Positions 21,199-33,957 of a stretch of DNA of 64,000 nucleotides are shown one piece after another. The first letter of the stretch is position 1, and every line of letters starts with the position of its first letter. The notes beneath the pieces were generated by a model, which saw only the letters and a list, made by a program, of their open reading frames with translations, ran no database searches and was not told the origin of the DNA. The DNA is from Sporothrix humicola. Taxonomy: Eukaryota > Ascomycota > Sordariomycetes > Ophiostomatales > Ophiostomataceae. The translations under genes were made by a program, and so were the position numbers. Where the stretch lies: assembly GCA_021396245.1 (NCBI GenBank), contig WNYE01000003.1, forward strand, positions 558,001 to 622,000, given 5' to 3'.

Positions 21199-22881
21199 GG
21201 TGATTGTGTTGGTGTGTTGTTTTGTTGTCGTTCAGCGGGATGTCGTCGAAGCCAAGACTTGTATTAGTCGGGTATATTCAAAAGTTGAATATCGACAATC
21301 GTATCGATATTAATTTGATGGTTGGTCGTGGGTTGGGTGATATCGATTCAAATAAAATCGAAATCGTTGACGATGCAAAAGGAAAAGAACAAAAAGGAGA
21401 AAAAAGGAGCGACAAGAAAGAATCCCAAACAAAAAGGACCTGAAAGGAAGAATGGGAAGGAGTGCGAGAAAAAGGGAGGCAAATTCCACGCCAACACACC
21501 ACTGAAAGGAGCAAGGCAAACAGGATTGAAGATCACTTACTGGTCGTTAGCAATGGGGGGATGGGCACTGGAAATTGGACATGACGAAGCCCTCCCAGAA
21601 TTGCCCACTACAGTGCCCCTAGCCGCGAATTACAGTGGGCAAAAACGGCAACATCGGAACGCTTGTTGCTCGCCTCAGCCCAGTCAGACGATTTCCTTCT
21701 GCAGCCTACGTGGGCTGTGCCTCACCCAACCCTTGCACCAAAGCGAGCCAAACGAGCCAAACCTGCCAAAACCCGCCAAAAAGGCATGCGCGGCTTGGGC
21801 CCGCAAATGTCTCCTACGCCAAACCTAAAACAGGCCGCCCTAGGCCAGAATGGGTCCTGTTCACCACTGTTTGGTGCCGTCCAGTGCTGTCGGTGGTGCT
21901 CCACTCTGCCTTTGTCATCAACTCTGAACACGTTGATTCGCCCGACGCCAAGAGATTACTGCAGGGCAGAGCGGGGAGGCATACGTAATCGCTGCCTGAG
22001 GCCGCAAACTCCCTCCAACATGCTCTCCAAGGCCTGGAAAGCACTGACCGATGCTTGTTTGGCAATGGCGTCAGTTTTGGTAAGGACACGCACGTGACTA
22101 GTCACGGTAAGCTCTTCCGCCCCTTATTACACGGAATTGTTTACTTTCCATGCCAGACTTTCGTCACCCAAAAACGCGGTATCGCATCCAGTCTCCATTC
22201 CAAATAAGGTTTTGTCTTTCCCGGTTACAACCTGCAACAATAATATCAATGCACGTTAATATCACTCGTACATACTTATGTAAGTACGGAGTACAGCTAA
22301 GCCCCTCCCAGAACCTCAGATATTCACGAAACACAAACCTGCAATGTTATGCATGCTGTAAATTGCACCCGCCAGAATGCTCGTAGCCGCCCGTCTGCCC
22401 GTTTCGGTTGCCGGACGGCCGGCAAAGGAGAGACCCCAAAAGATTGATTGGATCTCGACAGCGTAGTACAACGAGGCAAAGTCGAGAAAATCAAACCATG
22501 CTCGTATCTTCACGTGCAATAAGAACGGAGATTATGTGGTAGGTGGAAAATGAAAGAGATGGTTCAAATGGCCCAAATAAGACGCCCTGCTCAAGATTTG
22601 TACATCAAATAGCAAAAATGTCAAAATGTACAGCGTGGAAATTTCTTCTCCCTTCTCTTTTGGAGGCTGTGCGCCAATGTTTCCTTCTTTTTTGTGAGAC
22701 CCAATGTGTGTTTTTTCCCAAGCCCAAAATGACCAAATGCGAAAGGTGAAAAGTGAAAAGTAAAAAGTAAAAGAAGCAAAAAGAGCCCAAAAATGGTAAA
22801 CAGGTCGTCAAGAATCGTAAGTACTTGCAAATGAAACAAAATGATAATAGCCGCTCGTCAAACAACGCCGTCTACCGCCGG
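21199..22881. other. Intergenic region between His-rich protein and RSR1
   Basis: This is the promoter side of the His-rich protein and the 3' side of RSR1. One TACGGAGTA motif is at 22285-22293. Short open frames are not supported by any motif. Confidence 0.6.
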
Positions 22882-24560
22882 TTACAGGATCACACAACGG
22901 TGCCCTGTCTCACGCCGACGCCGCCGGACCCCGCGGTATGATGATGAGTGGTGGTGGCTAGGCATCTTGTCGTCGACCTCAAAGGCCGGGTCCGTGTCTT
23001 CCCGCCGCAGCATCTGCCGGCACAGATCCACAAACACTTCATCGACGTTTGTCCGTGTCCGCGCGCTGGCCTCGTAGTATGGTGCGTTCCACCGCTGTGA
23101 CAAGGTAAACGCTTTGCTGCGGCTGACGGCACGCTGATCCTCGAGATCGGCCTTGTTGCCGACAATGACAATCGGTGTGTTTTCGTCATCCTTGACTCGG
23201 ATGATTTCGTCGCGGAGCATTGTCAGTTCCGACAATGATGACGGTGATGTGATGCTGAAGACTAGCAAGAAGCCTTGGCCCGTCTTCATGTACAGATCCC
23301 GCATGGCAACTACACAGGCTGGTTAGTAAACTCGTTATGTAGCAACAAACTTTCTCTTGGCGACAACTTTGAGCACACGAAGACATGCAGTCTCAAATGA
23401 CACCATGGTGTAACATGGTCTCAGAGCTCGTGCCAACGGAACGGGGAGCGGGAGGGCACGAGGCGCAAGACATAACGCATCATGGGGGCGGTGCCCTTTC
23501 GGAACGTACCAAACTGTTCTGTTCCTGCGGTATCCAGACTAAAAAGGCACATGTTAGTGATCCTGATTAAAGATGTTGCTGGCGACACAAGCACAAAAAT
23601 GCGTGCGTGCAAAACGAGGGTCAGGGGACCTAGGCTTACATCTCCAAGACAATTTGTCGACCCTGTAGGTGTTACAAAAAAGAACATAGGTTAGCAACGC
23701 TGGCTCTGGTCTCGTGCCGTTCCTCGTGTTGTTTTGCCGCGCCTGCCATGCCAGCTTCGTATGATGGGCAGGCGGCTGCGGGCGGGCGGACGAGAACAAC
23801 TCACATCAACGGAGACTTGTGTCCGGTACGAGTCCTCGATCGTCGGGTCATAGCTCTCAATCCATTGGTTGTGGACGAACTGGGCTGGACAAGAAAATGC
23901 ACACGTTAGCCAAAGCTGAAGAAAAGCAAAAAGAAAAGGTGCCAGAGAAATGAACACGCCGTCCACGTTCGTCCTATGCACATGCACGAGCACGAGCACG
24001 AGCACTTGTACATGAGACACACGTCCATGTTCGGCCATGCGGTCATGTTTGTCGCCGTCTCTCTCACCAGACCGCCTTTCGACCAACAATAGGTGTGCTT
24101 GTCGGCCAAGCCAATGAGACCCCCACCGGATGCAAGTGCTTGCTGCAAGGCACAAAATAGTAATAGGGAACAATAGAAAAGAAACGTACCTGTCAAACAA
24201 CTCTTTCCAACGCCACCTGTTATTTTGCGTCAGCACATAAGCCCCGAAAAATATCATAGGGTCGTAAATGGTTCGAGAGCGAGATGCCCGCTTCTGAAGA
24301 AACAAAAGTTGTGGTGGTATGGGCGGTGCGGTGAAGAAGAATATGCATAGGGGCGTGCCGTACCTGCGCCAAGGACGACAATGTGGCATTCTCGACTATA
24401 AGAAATCAAAGGCATTGGGCATCAGTAAACATATTTCTCGAGTGTGGCTTGCATATAAGGCGCGAGCTGCATAGCAAGAAAGGGGGGGACGGCACAGCTA
24501 TGGTGTGTTTGTTGCTGCCGTTGCATATGATGCCTACCTTGGTTGATGATATCGAGGCAT
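22882..24560 (-). CDS. RSR1: Rap/Rsr1-type Ras-superfamily GTPase (BUD1/Krev-1 orthologue)
   Basis: Seven exons on the reverse strand: 24560-24538, 24395-24364, 24216-24190, 23884-23805, 23662-23640, 23538-23510 and 23309-22882. All introns have GT..AG ends, most with CTAAC- or CTGAC-type branch points, and the frame closes exactly at 213 residues. The product shows the P-loop GAGGVGKS, switch I YDPTIEDSY, and DTAGTEQF with Thr where Ras has Gln61, the Rap/Rsr1 hallmark. MRDLYMKTGQGF, GNKADL and EASA follow, then a basic tail ending CVIL, a geranylgeranylation CAAX box. Rsr1 works at the plasma membrane in polarity-site selection, upstream of Cdc42/Rac modules. Five exons are 32 nt or shorter. 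Exon 1 encodes only MPRYHQP plus two bases. Confidence 0.95.
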
Positions 24561-26899
24561 GGTTGCGAATTTGTGATGTGTATGTGTGCGTGATGTGTGG
24601 TTTTGAAAAGATATTCACTTCTTTTCTTTTCGAACAACCCCCACGCCAGGTCAAACCGGTGAGTGGATTTCGTTTCTTTTCAGATGCCCAAACTGGTCAA
24701 TGCGCAAAAACCGTTGTAAACAACAGGGCCGCAAGTGTAAGTGTACTTGTCGGACTCGAGACAAGGGTCGGTCTAAGGCCGCAAGTCGAGGACAGGGTGC
24801 CAGCACGGATTTGAAATAGTTTTGAATGACAAAAAAGGCGCACCGAATAGGTCGAGCCACAAGGTCAGTATCGTCGTCGGTCGTGCCGTGAGGATGCAAC
24901 TAGAAGTCGCTATCGATGCCGTTGAAATATGCGTCAGGGTCCGTAGGATGAAATGAGGTCAAATATAAAAAAGCGTAGTGTGGAGGATCAAAAAGGTAGG
25001 GTACGGAGCTGGCCGAGAGGGTGGTGTGGGGTGTGAGTGGAGGATTGAAGACGGTGGAGGGGATAAAGGAGGATAACAATAGTCAAAAAAGGTAAGTGCG
25101 GTTAGAGAGTGTGCGGTATGAAGTCGGGGAGGAGGCGAGAGACGATGATAGCCGTTGGAGATCTTGACGGTTTGTGAATAATAAAGGCATCCGGCGTTCA
25201 GGAAGGATGAAAAGCAGGGCCTACGTGAGAGTCGATGGAAAATGTGAAGTGAGGTTCAAGAAGGACGATCGGTGTCTAAGTGCGTGTCAGGTTTATTGAA
25301 ATATCGGAATACAGGGCGAGGTCAGGGCGTAAATTCGGAATCGGCTTCGTTGCTGAAGGGTTGGCTGCCTGCAAGGAGTGAGGCGAAGGCTCGGAGAGTT
25401 TTGAGCAGAAGGGCGAGAAGGAATGTTGATGACAGAAAACCGAAACAGGTCCAAGTCGCGAGCAGGCCAGGAGACCAAAGGGTATAAGCGGAACTGTATG
25501 TGTTGTGTGACAGACAAGAAGGCAAGAAGAGGCGAGAGTCCAGAGTCAAGAGTCGAGAGGTGTCGAGAAAGAAACAAAACAAGGAGATGTGATCGAGATA
25601 AATAGCGGAAAGGGTCAGGACAATGAAACGAGGTCGGTCAGGGTCGAGCCGGCAAGCTTGGCTGGTTGTCTGTATTTCCCGTGTTGTTGAAATGAGAACT
25701 CCTTGGGCCAGTGTTTTTATATGGCTGAAGTGAGGTGAGGCGAGGCGGCAAGAGAAATTAAGTCATGAAACTTTTCTAGGAGAAGAAACCCAAAAAGCAA
25801 AATGAGAAAAAGAAAAGAGAGACACTTTTCTTTAAGACAACGCCCAGACAGCTAATAAGGGTCCAGTGATCGGCCCCGGCGACCTGGTATCGATGGTGAC
25901 TGGTCTGGCTGGGCTACGTGGGGACGAGAGGCGTGAGAGGCGCGAGTGGATAACTTTCCTGAGCTGGCTAGCAGGTCAAAGACGGGCGAGACAAGGCGGG
26001 TGGGAAGAGGGGCGGCGCGCGAGCGCGCGTGTATTTTTATGAGCACGAAACAAGTGGAACGGATGGTTGGGAGCGAATTTGTGTCGATCGGCACGAGGAG
26101 CGAAAGTGTGAGAGACTGCCAGTCAGACAGTGAGTGGATGAGCATGCAAGCCGCAGACCCATGAATGTTTCTGGGATATGTGCCTGATGCGGGACCTGGG
26201 GCCTTGCTGGAGCTGTAACTGGAGCTGCCGGGCAAGGAGGAAGAGCTGGTCGGAGCTTGGGAGCTGGTCCCTGCTGTCGTTGGCTCGTTTTTGTTGTTTG
26301 AAGTTGGTGTCTGCACTTTGAGCCGTCGTTTTGTCCTTGGAGTGGCGTTCTTGTCGGAATACTGGCGGATGCCGTTGATCGTGTGGTCGTATTGGCAATG
26401 CTCGTCTTTGCCACTGGTGTCAGATCTGTGTATTTGTTGACGTTTTGGTTGTCGTCGTTGTCGGGATATCCGCGGTCGAATTTTTGTTTTGATTTCGAAT
26501 TCGACGAGCTTCTTGTTATTCGTTATTTTTGCTATATTACTAGCTCGGTGGGTAAAAAAGGGACAGCGAGAAAGCTCCTATTACCCGCAGCGGGCAATTA
26601 TAAATGGTTCGTGGCCAGGGGTCTGAAGAGGCGCGGCGCGCAGTCTCCTTGCATACACGGGGAAGTAGGTCAACAGGCGCAGTGCGTGAGATGATGCTGT
26701 TGGGTGTTAAGGTGAGAGTTGCAAATTCAAGAAAGACGGGAGAAGGGGTCAACAAAAAGGATTGAAGAAGAAAAAAAGCAGAAAGACCCCAAGACTTGAC
26801 AACAGTCAAAATGGGGAAGGAGCATGTGGAGGAAAGAGCGAGGGATGCTCCAAGCTATGTATGGAAGGGCGTTGCCGAAGAATGGGGAAGGTGCACATG

Positions 26900-28852
26900 T
26901 ACTCCGTACACATACATGGCACAAGGCAGGCACGAGTCAAGGTCGGGTTGTTCCTTCCCCTTTTTTTCGGTCTACGGAATTTTTTTGTTCTTGCCAATTC
27001 AGTCTCTCTTTTTCGTCGCTCGCTCTTTCTTATTTGGGGTAACTGAATTGTGCGCCAAAATGATTTATCTCAGCACTACTCTAGATTCTGCTCGAGTTTT
27101 TTTGCGTTGGCGGCCAGATACAGAGTGAGATAGACGCATTTTTGGGGCTGGTATCTTATTTTCTTATTTCTATTTGACTTTTGAATCCAATTGGCTTTTT
27201 TCCGCACCGTTGAACCCCTTTCCTATTCCGCATTGGGGTCTCTTTCTCGTCCTCCTTTTTTTCTTTCTCTCACTTCCTTCCCCTCCTTCTTCGGCCCCGC
27301 AGGAGAGGTAGGAGAAGGAGAGCTCTTTGACAAAAACAGAAGCTGCTATGCAATGCAGAAAAAAATCGGAGAAGGATTCGGACCAGAGCTACTGCAGGTT
27401 TGAAAGGGAAAGAACGCAAATCGAGATGAAGAGAAGGAAGCACCTAGGCAGTAGTTTCCTGCTTTTCTTTTCCTTTCGTTTCTTTCTCCTCTTGGTTCTT
27501 TCCCGTACGAGAGAAAACGGAGAAGGAACCAGGGGCCGGCGTCCAGTCCAGACCAGGCCGGGCCAGACCAGATAGGCGAACGGCGAACAAGGCAAGCGCA
27601 AGCCTTTGGCCGCGGTCAAACCACTAGGAGTCAATGAAAATGCCTCCCGTTGAAAGGAAGGTGCCCAGCAAACACTCAAGAAAAAGTTCGCTTTCCAAAT
27701 TAGGAACTTGCAGGCTGCACAAAAAAGGGTATCGTGCTTTAGCGTGTTTTCTGTTCACTTTTTCTGTTGCTTTTCTGCTGCTTCCCTGCATGCAAAAGAC
27801 CAAAAAGTCCAAGGTGGTGGCCAGGGGCAAGGCCGGACATGGGGGTTGAAAGTTGAAATCCGTCGAAATCCGGTGTCGTTGCAGACCGAAGGATGCTCCG
27901 TCGAAACGGGGAACAAAGAAGGGACGATGCAGGCGAGCACAAGCCAGCCAGGGCCCGTCTGCAGCATTTGACGAGAGAAAAGAGGAAGCAGAACGCAAGA
28001 ACCCCCAAGAACACTGGAAACAAACACGGCCAAGACGAGCACAGCCAGCCAAAAGCTCCACCCGATGGAGACGCTACGGAGTAGCTGCCGGAACCCATTC
28101 GTTGGGCTGGGACGTTTTAGGTGCATGACGAGCGCTGTGGTTGGACAGTCTTTCCAGAAAACAGTTTAGTCGGGGGGTGATACGGTTCCCTTTTTCTGAT
28201 TTTGTGTCTTCTTGCGTTTTCTTGCGTTTCCTCGCATTTCCTTCTCAGTTTCCCGCTGCTGCATGCGAGCCCATCCAGGAAAGGCTCGCTGGGGGCCTGG
28301 CGCCGGAAAAGTAGACTGAGGGGCCGGCCGGAACGCAAGAAAGGGGGAAGAGGAAGGAGGGGGACATGTGAAAGGGGTTCTCTTCTGAAAAGACGAGAAA
28401 AGGACAGATGAGAAAACTCTGATGAGAATTTGGCCGCCACGGCTTCCTATCTTGTCAATTTAAGTAAAAATGGCGTGTTCCGTTACGGCTTACATTTGTA
28501 CATAAAAAATTATATAAAATGGACAAGTAGCTTTGCCCTGCATTCCATTGTATGGAAAACAGAGACAATATGGCTCGTCCTGTGCATGGTATTCGGTCAG
28601 TCCAAGCTCAGAACGAAACAGAAAGCACATGCAAGGAACGGTTTTGTTCTTCCTTCGTTTCGTTTCGTTTCTTTTTTCTTCACCTTGCACATGCTCGGCC
28701 GGGGTGTCGTTGAATTCTGCAAGGAGCTTGAGCCATCCAGGGGTAGGAAGATACATACATATAAAGTAGTTTTTGCACAAAACGGCAGCCCCATCGCGGG
28801 CTGAAGCCGGCACCCGCCTGTGCTTTGCTGCGCAATTGCCTAGGGGCATCTG

Positions 28853-28886
<34 letters not shown>

Positions 28887-31184
28887 GGGCAAGGACAACG
28901 GTTCACTGTGAATTTTCTCTCTTTTTTCACCGTCCAATGTTGGCCAACGCGTTCACTGGTCTCCATTAGGGTTGGGCTGGCGGTGTCCACCCGCCGCGGG
29001 TCTCCATCCATACCCATCCCAATTCCAGGGGGACCGCGAGCCAGGCAGGGGGTGCTTCCCATTCAGAAACGACTGAAAAACTCAAAAGCTAAGGAAGCTA
29101 TGGGGAACGGAGAACGGAGCAAGACCTGAAGGGAATGGTTCGAGGGTCACGAAAATCGAAAAGAGAAAAAGACGCGTCGTCAAGCATCAATTGCACAAGA
29201 TCCGTACTTGGAAGCTACGACGTCCGAAAATACACGTTTTGTATCCCCACAGGAAGGCGCGAGGGGGCACCTCCGCGTAGAAAAAGGGAGAAGACATGTT
29301 GAAGAATTCAAGGCAGGTGCGCGATATCAAAGGGTCCAGCGAGGAAAGTACAGGTACCTTGCGAGCTGTAAAAGCGGAAAGAACGACCGCGAATAGAAAA
29401 ACAAGGCAAGCGCAGACGGTAGCGGCAGGCAAGGAAATCATGTCTTCCGTGAATGTCAAAACGGCAACAGCAGACCGACACGCGGCCGGTGAGGAGAGAA
29501 TGGAAAAAGAAAGTAAATGATGGAAAGCAACTCCAGGAAGGAGCAATGGAGGATGATAAAGGGACGAAGGGATGTGGAAAATATAAAATCCCCAACGTTG
29601 TAAACAGATGCATGTAAGAACAAATAAAACCCCGCGTAACAAGTCGGAGCTCGCATCAAATGGTGCCGAGTTTGTACATTTCGAGCTCTCGACTGTATAT
29701 ATACATATCAAAACGCCGACAGCATAACACAAAGCTAAAGCAGAGACAACGGACCACGGCGATGCAACAACCGAGAGAAATGTACAAGTACGACGTACAA
29801 ATTTGAATACTAAGAGTTCAAAAGGGGCCGATGTGGATGTGAGAATTTGAAAAAGGTTCACCGAGGTCCGTACGACACGGCGTGTTCCCTTTTCTGGACA
29901 GCCCCAAGCCAGACCAAGTTTTTTAATTTGTTTTTATTTTGTGTGGGCCTATTTTCAAAATCATATTTTCTTATTTGTGAACAACGAATAATTGTACCTT
30001 CTGGGCCATCCGGGTTTATCTGCACATCGAGAGTGGCACACAGAGTACTCCGTACAAAGTCCAGCTTACCTTGCTCTCACCTTTCACCTTGTTTCGTTTC
30101 CAAGGATTTCCACTGTGTTTCTTGTTTCTGCGCTTCTCTTCCTCCTTTTGAAAAGCCCCCGTGTCAGTCGGCTAATAGCGTCAGTGCAAATCGTCGGTAA
30201 ACAACGCAATGTGCGCTATGGTGTCTGTGCTTTTGACTGTGCGTTTTTTCTGTTTGTCATTTTTTTTCCTTTGTCGAGGTTTGAGTTTTGAGTTTTCGGG
30301 GGCTGGACCAGAACCAGAACCAGACCCAGACCCAGAAGCCAACCAAGCAGCCAAGACCTCAAAAAAGAGTCCTAAGAAATGCAGAGGTCTGGGCCAATGC
30401 AGGAGAAGCACCGACCATCGCCACCACCTCCCCTCCATGGACCATAAGCATCCCACATCCCACACTTCCGTTTATTTTTCTGTATGGAGTAATTACCTGT
30501 AGATGTGTCTGGACCAAAGATTGCGAGGCACTCAACGGCGGTCGGTAGCCGCTGGCCGATGGTCTAATATCTACCTTGTGCCTCGTAGGCGAGAAAGCCA
30601 CAAAATGGCCCAAACAGGCAACATCAGCAAATCCTCTGCTGATGAGAAAAGCCGCCAGTGAAGGGACTTTGCCGTAAAGGAAAGAAAAGGCACTGAATGG
30701 GGACGAAGCTGAGCTCGCTCAAGTACTTGTGATGCGTAAAGCTATAAACTAGACATGGTCTGCCCTGCAAAGGTGTGCCCAATTACTGCAAAAATATCCA
30801 AATAAATAAATCAAATATCTGCAAGATGCACCATACTAGCGCTGGGGACCTTGGACTTTCTTCAGCAAGCTCCAGTCTTCTTGTCTGATTCGACATTTGA
30901 ATATTCGAATAATCCCCACGCCGAGCTCTCGCCCCTTGCTTCCTTACCTTGCCGACCTTGACTCCAGACTCATGCACCTTTGCAGCTTCTCGTATATATC
31001 GTGCCCTTTGTTGGAGCTTACCACTTGCAATGTAGAGCTCCCGATTGGACGAGCCTGGTGGTGATCATATGAAAAAAGAGGAAGAGAATGAGGAGAGCTC
31101 GATCCTTCGTCGCTTATGTGGGGAACGATATACGGAGTAAGATGTCTGTCATTGTAGATAGTGTGGAGTGAGTATTACGGAGTA
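26900..31184. repeat. Dispersed TACGGAGTA/TACTCCGTA 9-mer motif (five copies in this interval)
   Basis: Exact copies in either orientation are at 26900-26908, 28075-28083, 30046-30054, 31131-31139 and 31176-31184. Two more lie outside this interval (7357-7365 and 22285-22293). All are intergenic. A given 9-mer counted on both strands is expected about 0.5 times in 64 kb. Function is unknown. Confidence 0.6.
28853..28885 (+). repeat. A33 homopolymer tract
   Basis: An uninterrupted run of about 33 A bases. It could be the tail of an old retroposed insertion or simple slippage. No coding remnant of a retroelement is recognisable just upstream. Confidence 0.8.
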
Positions 31185-33609
31185 AAGCATGCAGGAAGCA
31201 AATAAAAGGAATGGGCAAAGCTGCAGAGGTCCGTGTATGGTAACCAATGGGATGTGCTGGGGCCGTGTAATTCAATATTGTCGTGAAGGCAAAGTCCAAT
31301 AAGAAGCCTAGGACAACCGCCCCCAATTCTCACGAACTTGGCCTTCAACCTCGCCTTTCTGTTCTTGGGTAAGGGAATAGGAGAAATGGGGAAAGGCGGC
31401 TAACTCATACGAAGCATGCACGAGATATTGAAATCAAAACATCTTTGTTCGAGCATAAATCTGGGAAAGAACCATCACAAGGCAGCAAGGTCATATCACG
31501 AACAAGGCCACCGGTGGCAAGACAGAGTCACCTGCCAAAGTCCAGGGCGGCAAAGCGAATCGAATCAAGGCAATATTAACGATACAGCCAGTCGCGATCC
31601 AGAATATAGCCTTGATTACGTTTGAAGTCGATACAATTACCAAAGATGACCAAAAGAGGAGACCACGACCCGCAGCCTTATGGATCCTGCCTGCAATCAT
31701 TAAATGCAAGTCCTCCGGGGAAGATACGCGGAATGCTCCGCTGATGGAGGGAGATGTGCCTCGGAGGATCCATGGTGGGAAAGCTCCGGGGAGGGGTCTA
31801 CCTCTAGGAGAGCTATGAGCTTTGGAGCCTGCTTTAGTTGTTGCCACAATCATCGTGAAGGAGGGTCACTGGATGAGGGGGGAGATCAAAGATGCCATCC
31901 GAGGGAGGGGCATATCCATCTCAGATCTAGCCTCGGAGGGGACAAAGTCACAAAAGACACAAAAGACACGATGGACAGCTAGCACGGGGTACAGTTGTAT
32001 GAAGCAGGGGTGTAAAAACAATAATATTGGGAAGGATGGTCTGTGATGTTGTCTCAACGTTGAAGAAGATCGTCTCTTTTACCTTATTTTCGTGGCTGAA
32101 TCTAGCCCTCGCCAGACTCTTGGGAAACTTTCAAGCTCAGTTAAACGAAAAACGTCACTCAACAAACTTGGGGACAACCCAGGAGCGGCAAATCGGCGTC
32201 TGTTGAAAATAGTGGGAAGGAAATGGGCGTACAAAAGCCAAAACCAAAGCCCGGATCGGAACAAAAAAAGAGACCAAGTGAGGCAAAAAACTGGTCAGTG
32301 CGTTGCTGTCGTGGGGCATATTCTAGTATATCCCACTTCCAAGCTTCGTGGCACAGGCCAAGCAGCCAAAAAAAAAGGTCTGGAGAAAGAGTCAACTTGA
32401 GAAACCCTAGAGAATTGCAAGAATGCAGGAAATGCACAAACTTTAAAGCGGCCAAGACCAGCTCTATTCGAGTAAGACTCCGTTACCAAGTGTCGTACAA
32501 GGCAAATATCTCGTGTGAAACCGGCAGCGATATGTTTACGACAAGCTCAAAGTGAGGTGTCGTATCTCCTGCCTTGTCCGCCATCTTTGAAAATCCTGTG
32601 AACCTATTCTCGCACAGACAACAAAGCTAGTTCTAAAGAGAGAAAGGACGAGAATGCATGCCGTAGCTCGCTGTAAATTCAATCGGCCAAAAAAGACGCC
32701 ATCAGGGCACCAAGAACACCAGACCGGTCGACAAAAGTCTAGATCGCGGGAGGCCGGCTGATGGTCCAAGGTTAGACATCTAGACTTTGCCAGGTCTCTC
32801 TTTGATTTTCGCCAGAATGCGCAGGCCATCTTGCGCTCAGATCCGCCCATTTTCATTTCCTAACACAAGGCAAAGTAACAAGGCATGCTCCCTGTGACCG
32901 GTTATCCAAAATGGGAAAACGAACTCGAGGATAATGCTGCAAAAGAGGAAAGAAAAAAAACGCGGGGAAAGAGTCAACATTCCTGATATCGATTCTTGGC
33001 CAATCCATTCATTCTACTTGTTTGGTCAATCTCTTGGCTTTCTGGCCATCATTTTCACAGGTTTTTCCTCATTTCATGTCAACCAATTCGACTCCCGACA
33101 AACCCTCGCTTCGCTTTTCCTAGTCTGTCCTAAATCATCTGCAACCCAGATTGCCTAGCCAGGCCTGCTTGAGACATCAAGGAATCGGAACAAATTTATA
33201 CAAAAAAGAAATGCACAATAAAACTATCGACAGACCCGTCACCCGTCAAGACGGCGAGTCGGCTTCGGCTATCGCCAGTAGACCAAACCACAAAACAGTT
33301 TGGGGCATCTGCATATAAAGTAGAGAAAACCAAAAACTCCAGCTACCTGCCACCTGTCATGCCCCATGTTTTCCGTGTTTAGTTGTCCAGAATGTTGGGG
33401 GGAAATCACTTACCCTTTCCCATGCTATCAACTTGTGTTACTGTTTTGCTTTGACCTCTGCCGTTCAAGTGTAAATAAATAGTTGCGGGCAGGGTGTGTG
33501 AGGGCCAGAAAACGCAGGGTATCGGTGCGCGTCTCGGTGTCACAGCTACTGACAGGCATCGTGAGGGTCGTGGGGATGTGTAAACATTGTTTTGTAGATT
33601 CTCTGTAGA

Positions 33610-33840
33610 GCATTTGGGCCCTTGAAATAATTTAAATATTTACTTTGTAAATTGGTATAATTGTTTTTTTTTTAGAAAAAATAAAACTAGTAGATAGAAT
33701 CTAGCACACTAATAATAAATAAAAACCTGCATGTAAAGCAAATACATATTACGACTAGCTTATAATAATTATTTTAAAGTTTATTATCATCTCTAGATCT
33801 AGACGAAACGCATCTCTAAACAAAAATATATACTAACATC
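33610..33840. other. AT-rich island
   Basis: This roughly 230-bp stretch is dominated by A/T with many TA, TTTAAA and ATAATA steps. It contrasts sharply with the surrounding balanced sequence. It may be a short remnant of a mutated repeat or the AT-rich 3' flank of the PQ-loop gene. Confidence 0.5.
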
Positions 33841-33957
33841 GCACGGGGTATGCTTCGCTATGCCAAAAAAAGCAGGAATATCCAAAGACAACAAAAAGAA
33901 AGCCCCGCCATCACATCACTTTCCAATATGTACAACCCTCCGGGCTCTCGTGTATCT

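Larger units (their letters stand above)
24561..33957. other. Gene-poor 9.4-kb interval upstream of RSR1
   Basis: I found no coding sequence I can support. Open frames are short, low in complexity or start at non-ATG codons. Contents seen: a reverse-strand pyrimidine-rich stretch next to RSR1 (24.9-26.3 kb), five TACGGAGTA motifs, an A33 run (28853-28885), imperfect CCAGAA/CCAGAC repeats near 30308-30340, and an AT-rich island at about 33610-33840. It may contain the long leader of RSR1, non-coding transcripts or decayed mobile DNA. None of these can be shown here. Confidence 0.6.

Noticed and set aside
29187..29861. 224-codon reverse open frame in the gene-poor interval
   Set aside because: Opens with GTG rather than ATG, has no recognisable domain, and its hydrophobic/Ser/Cys composition reflects C/T-rich DNA.
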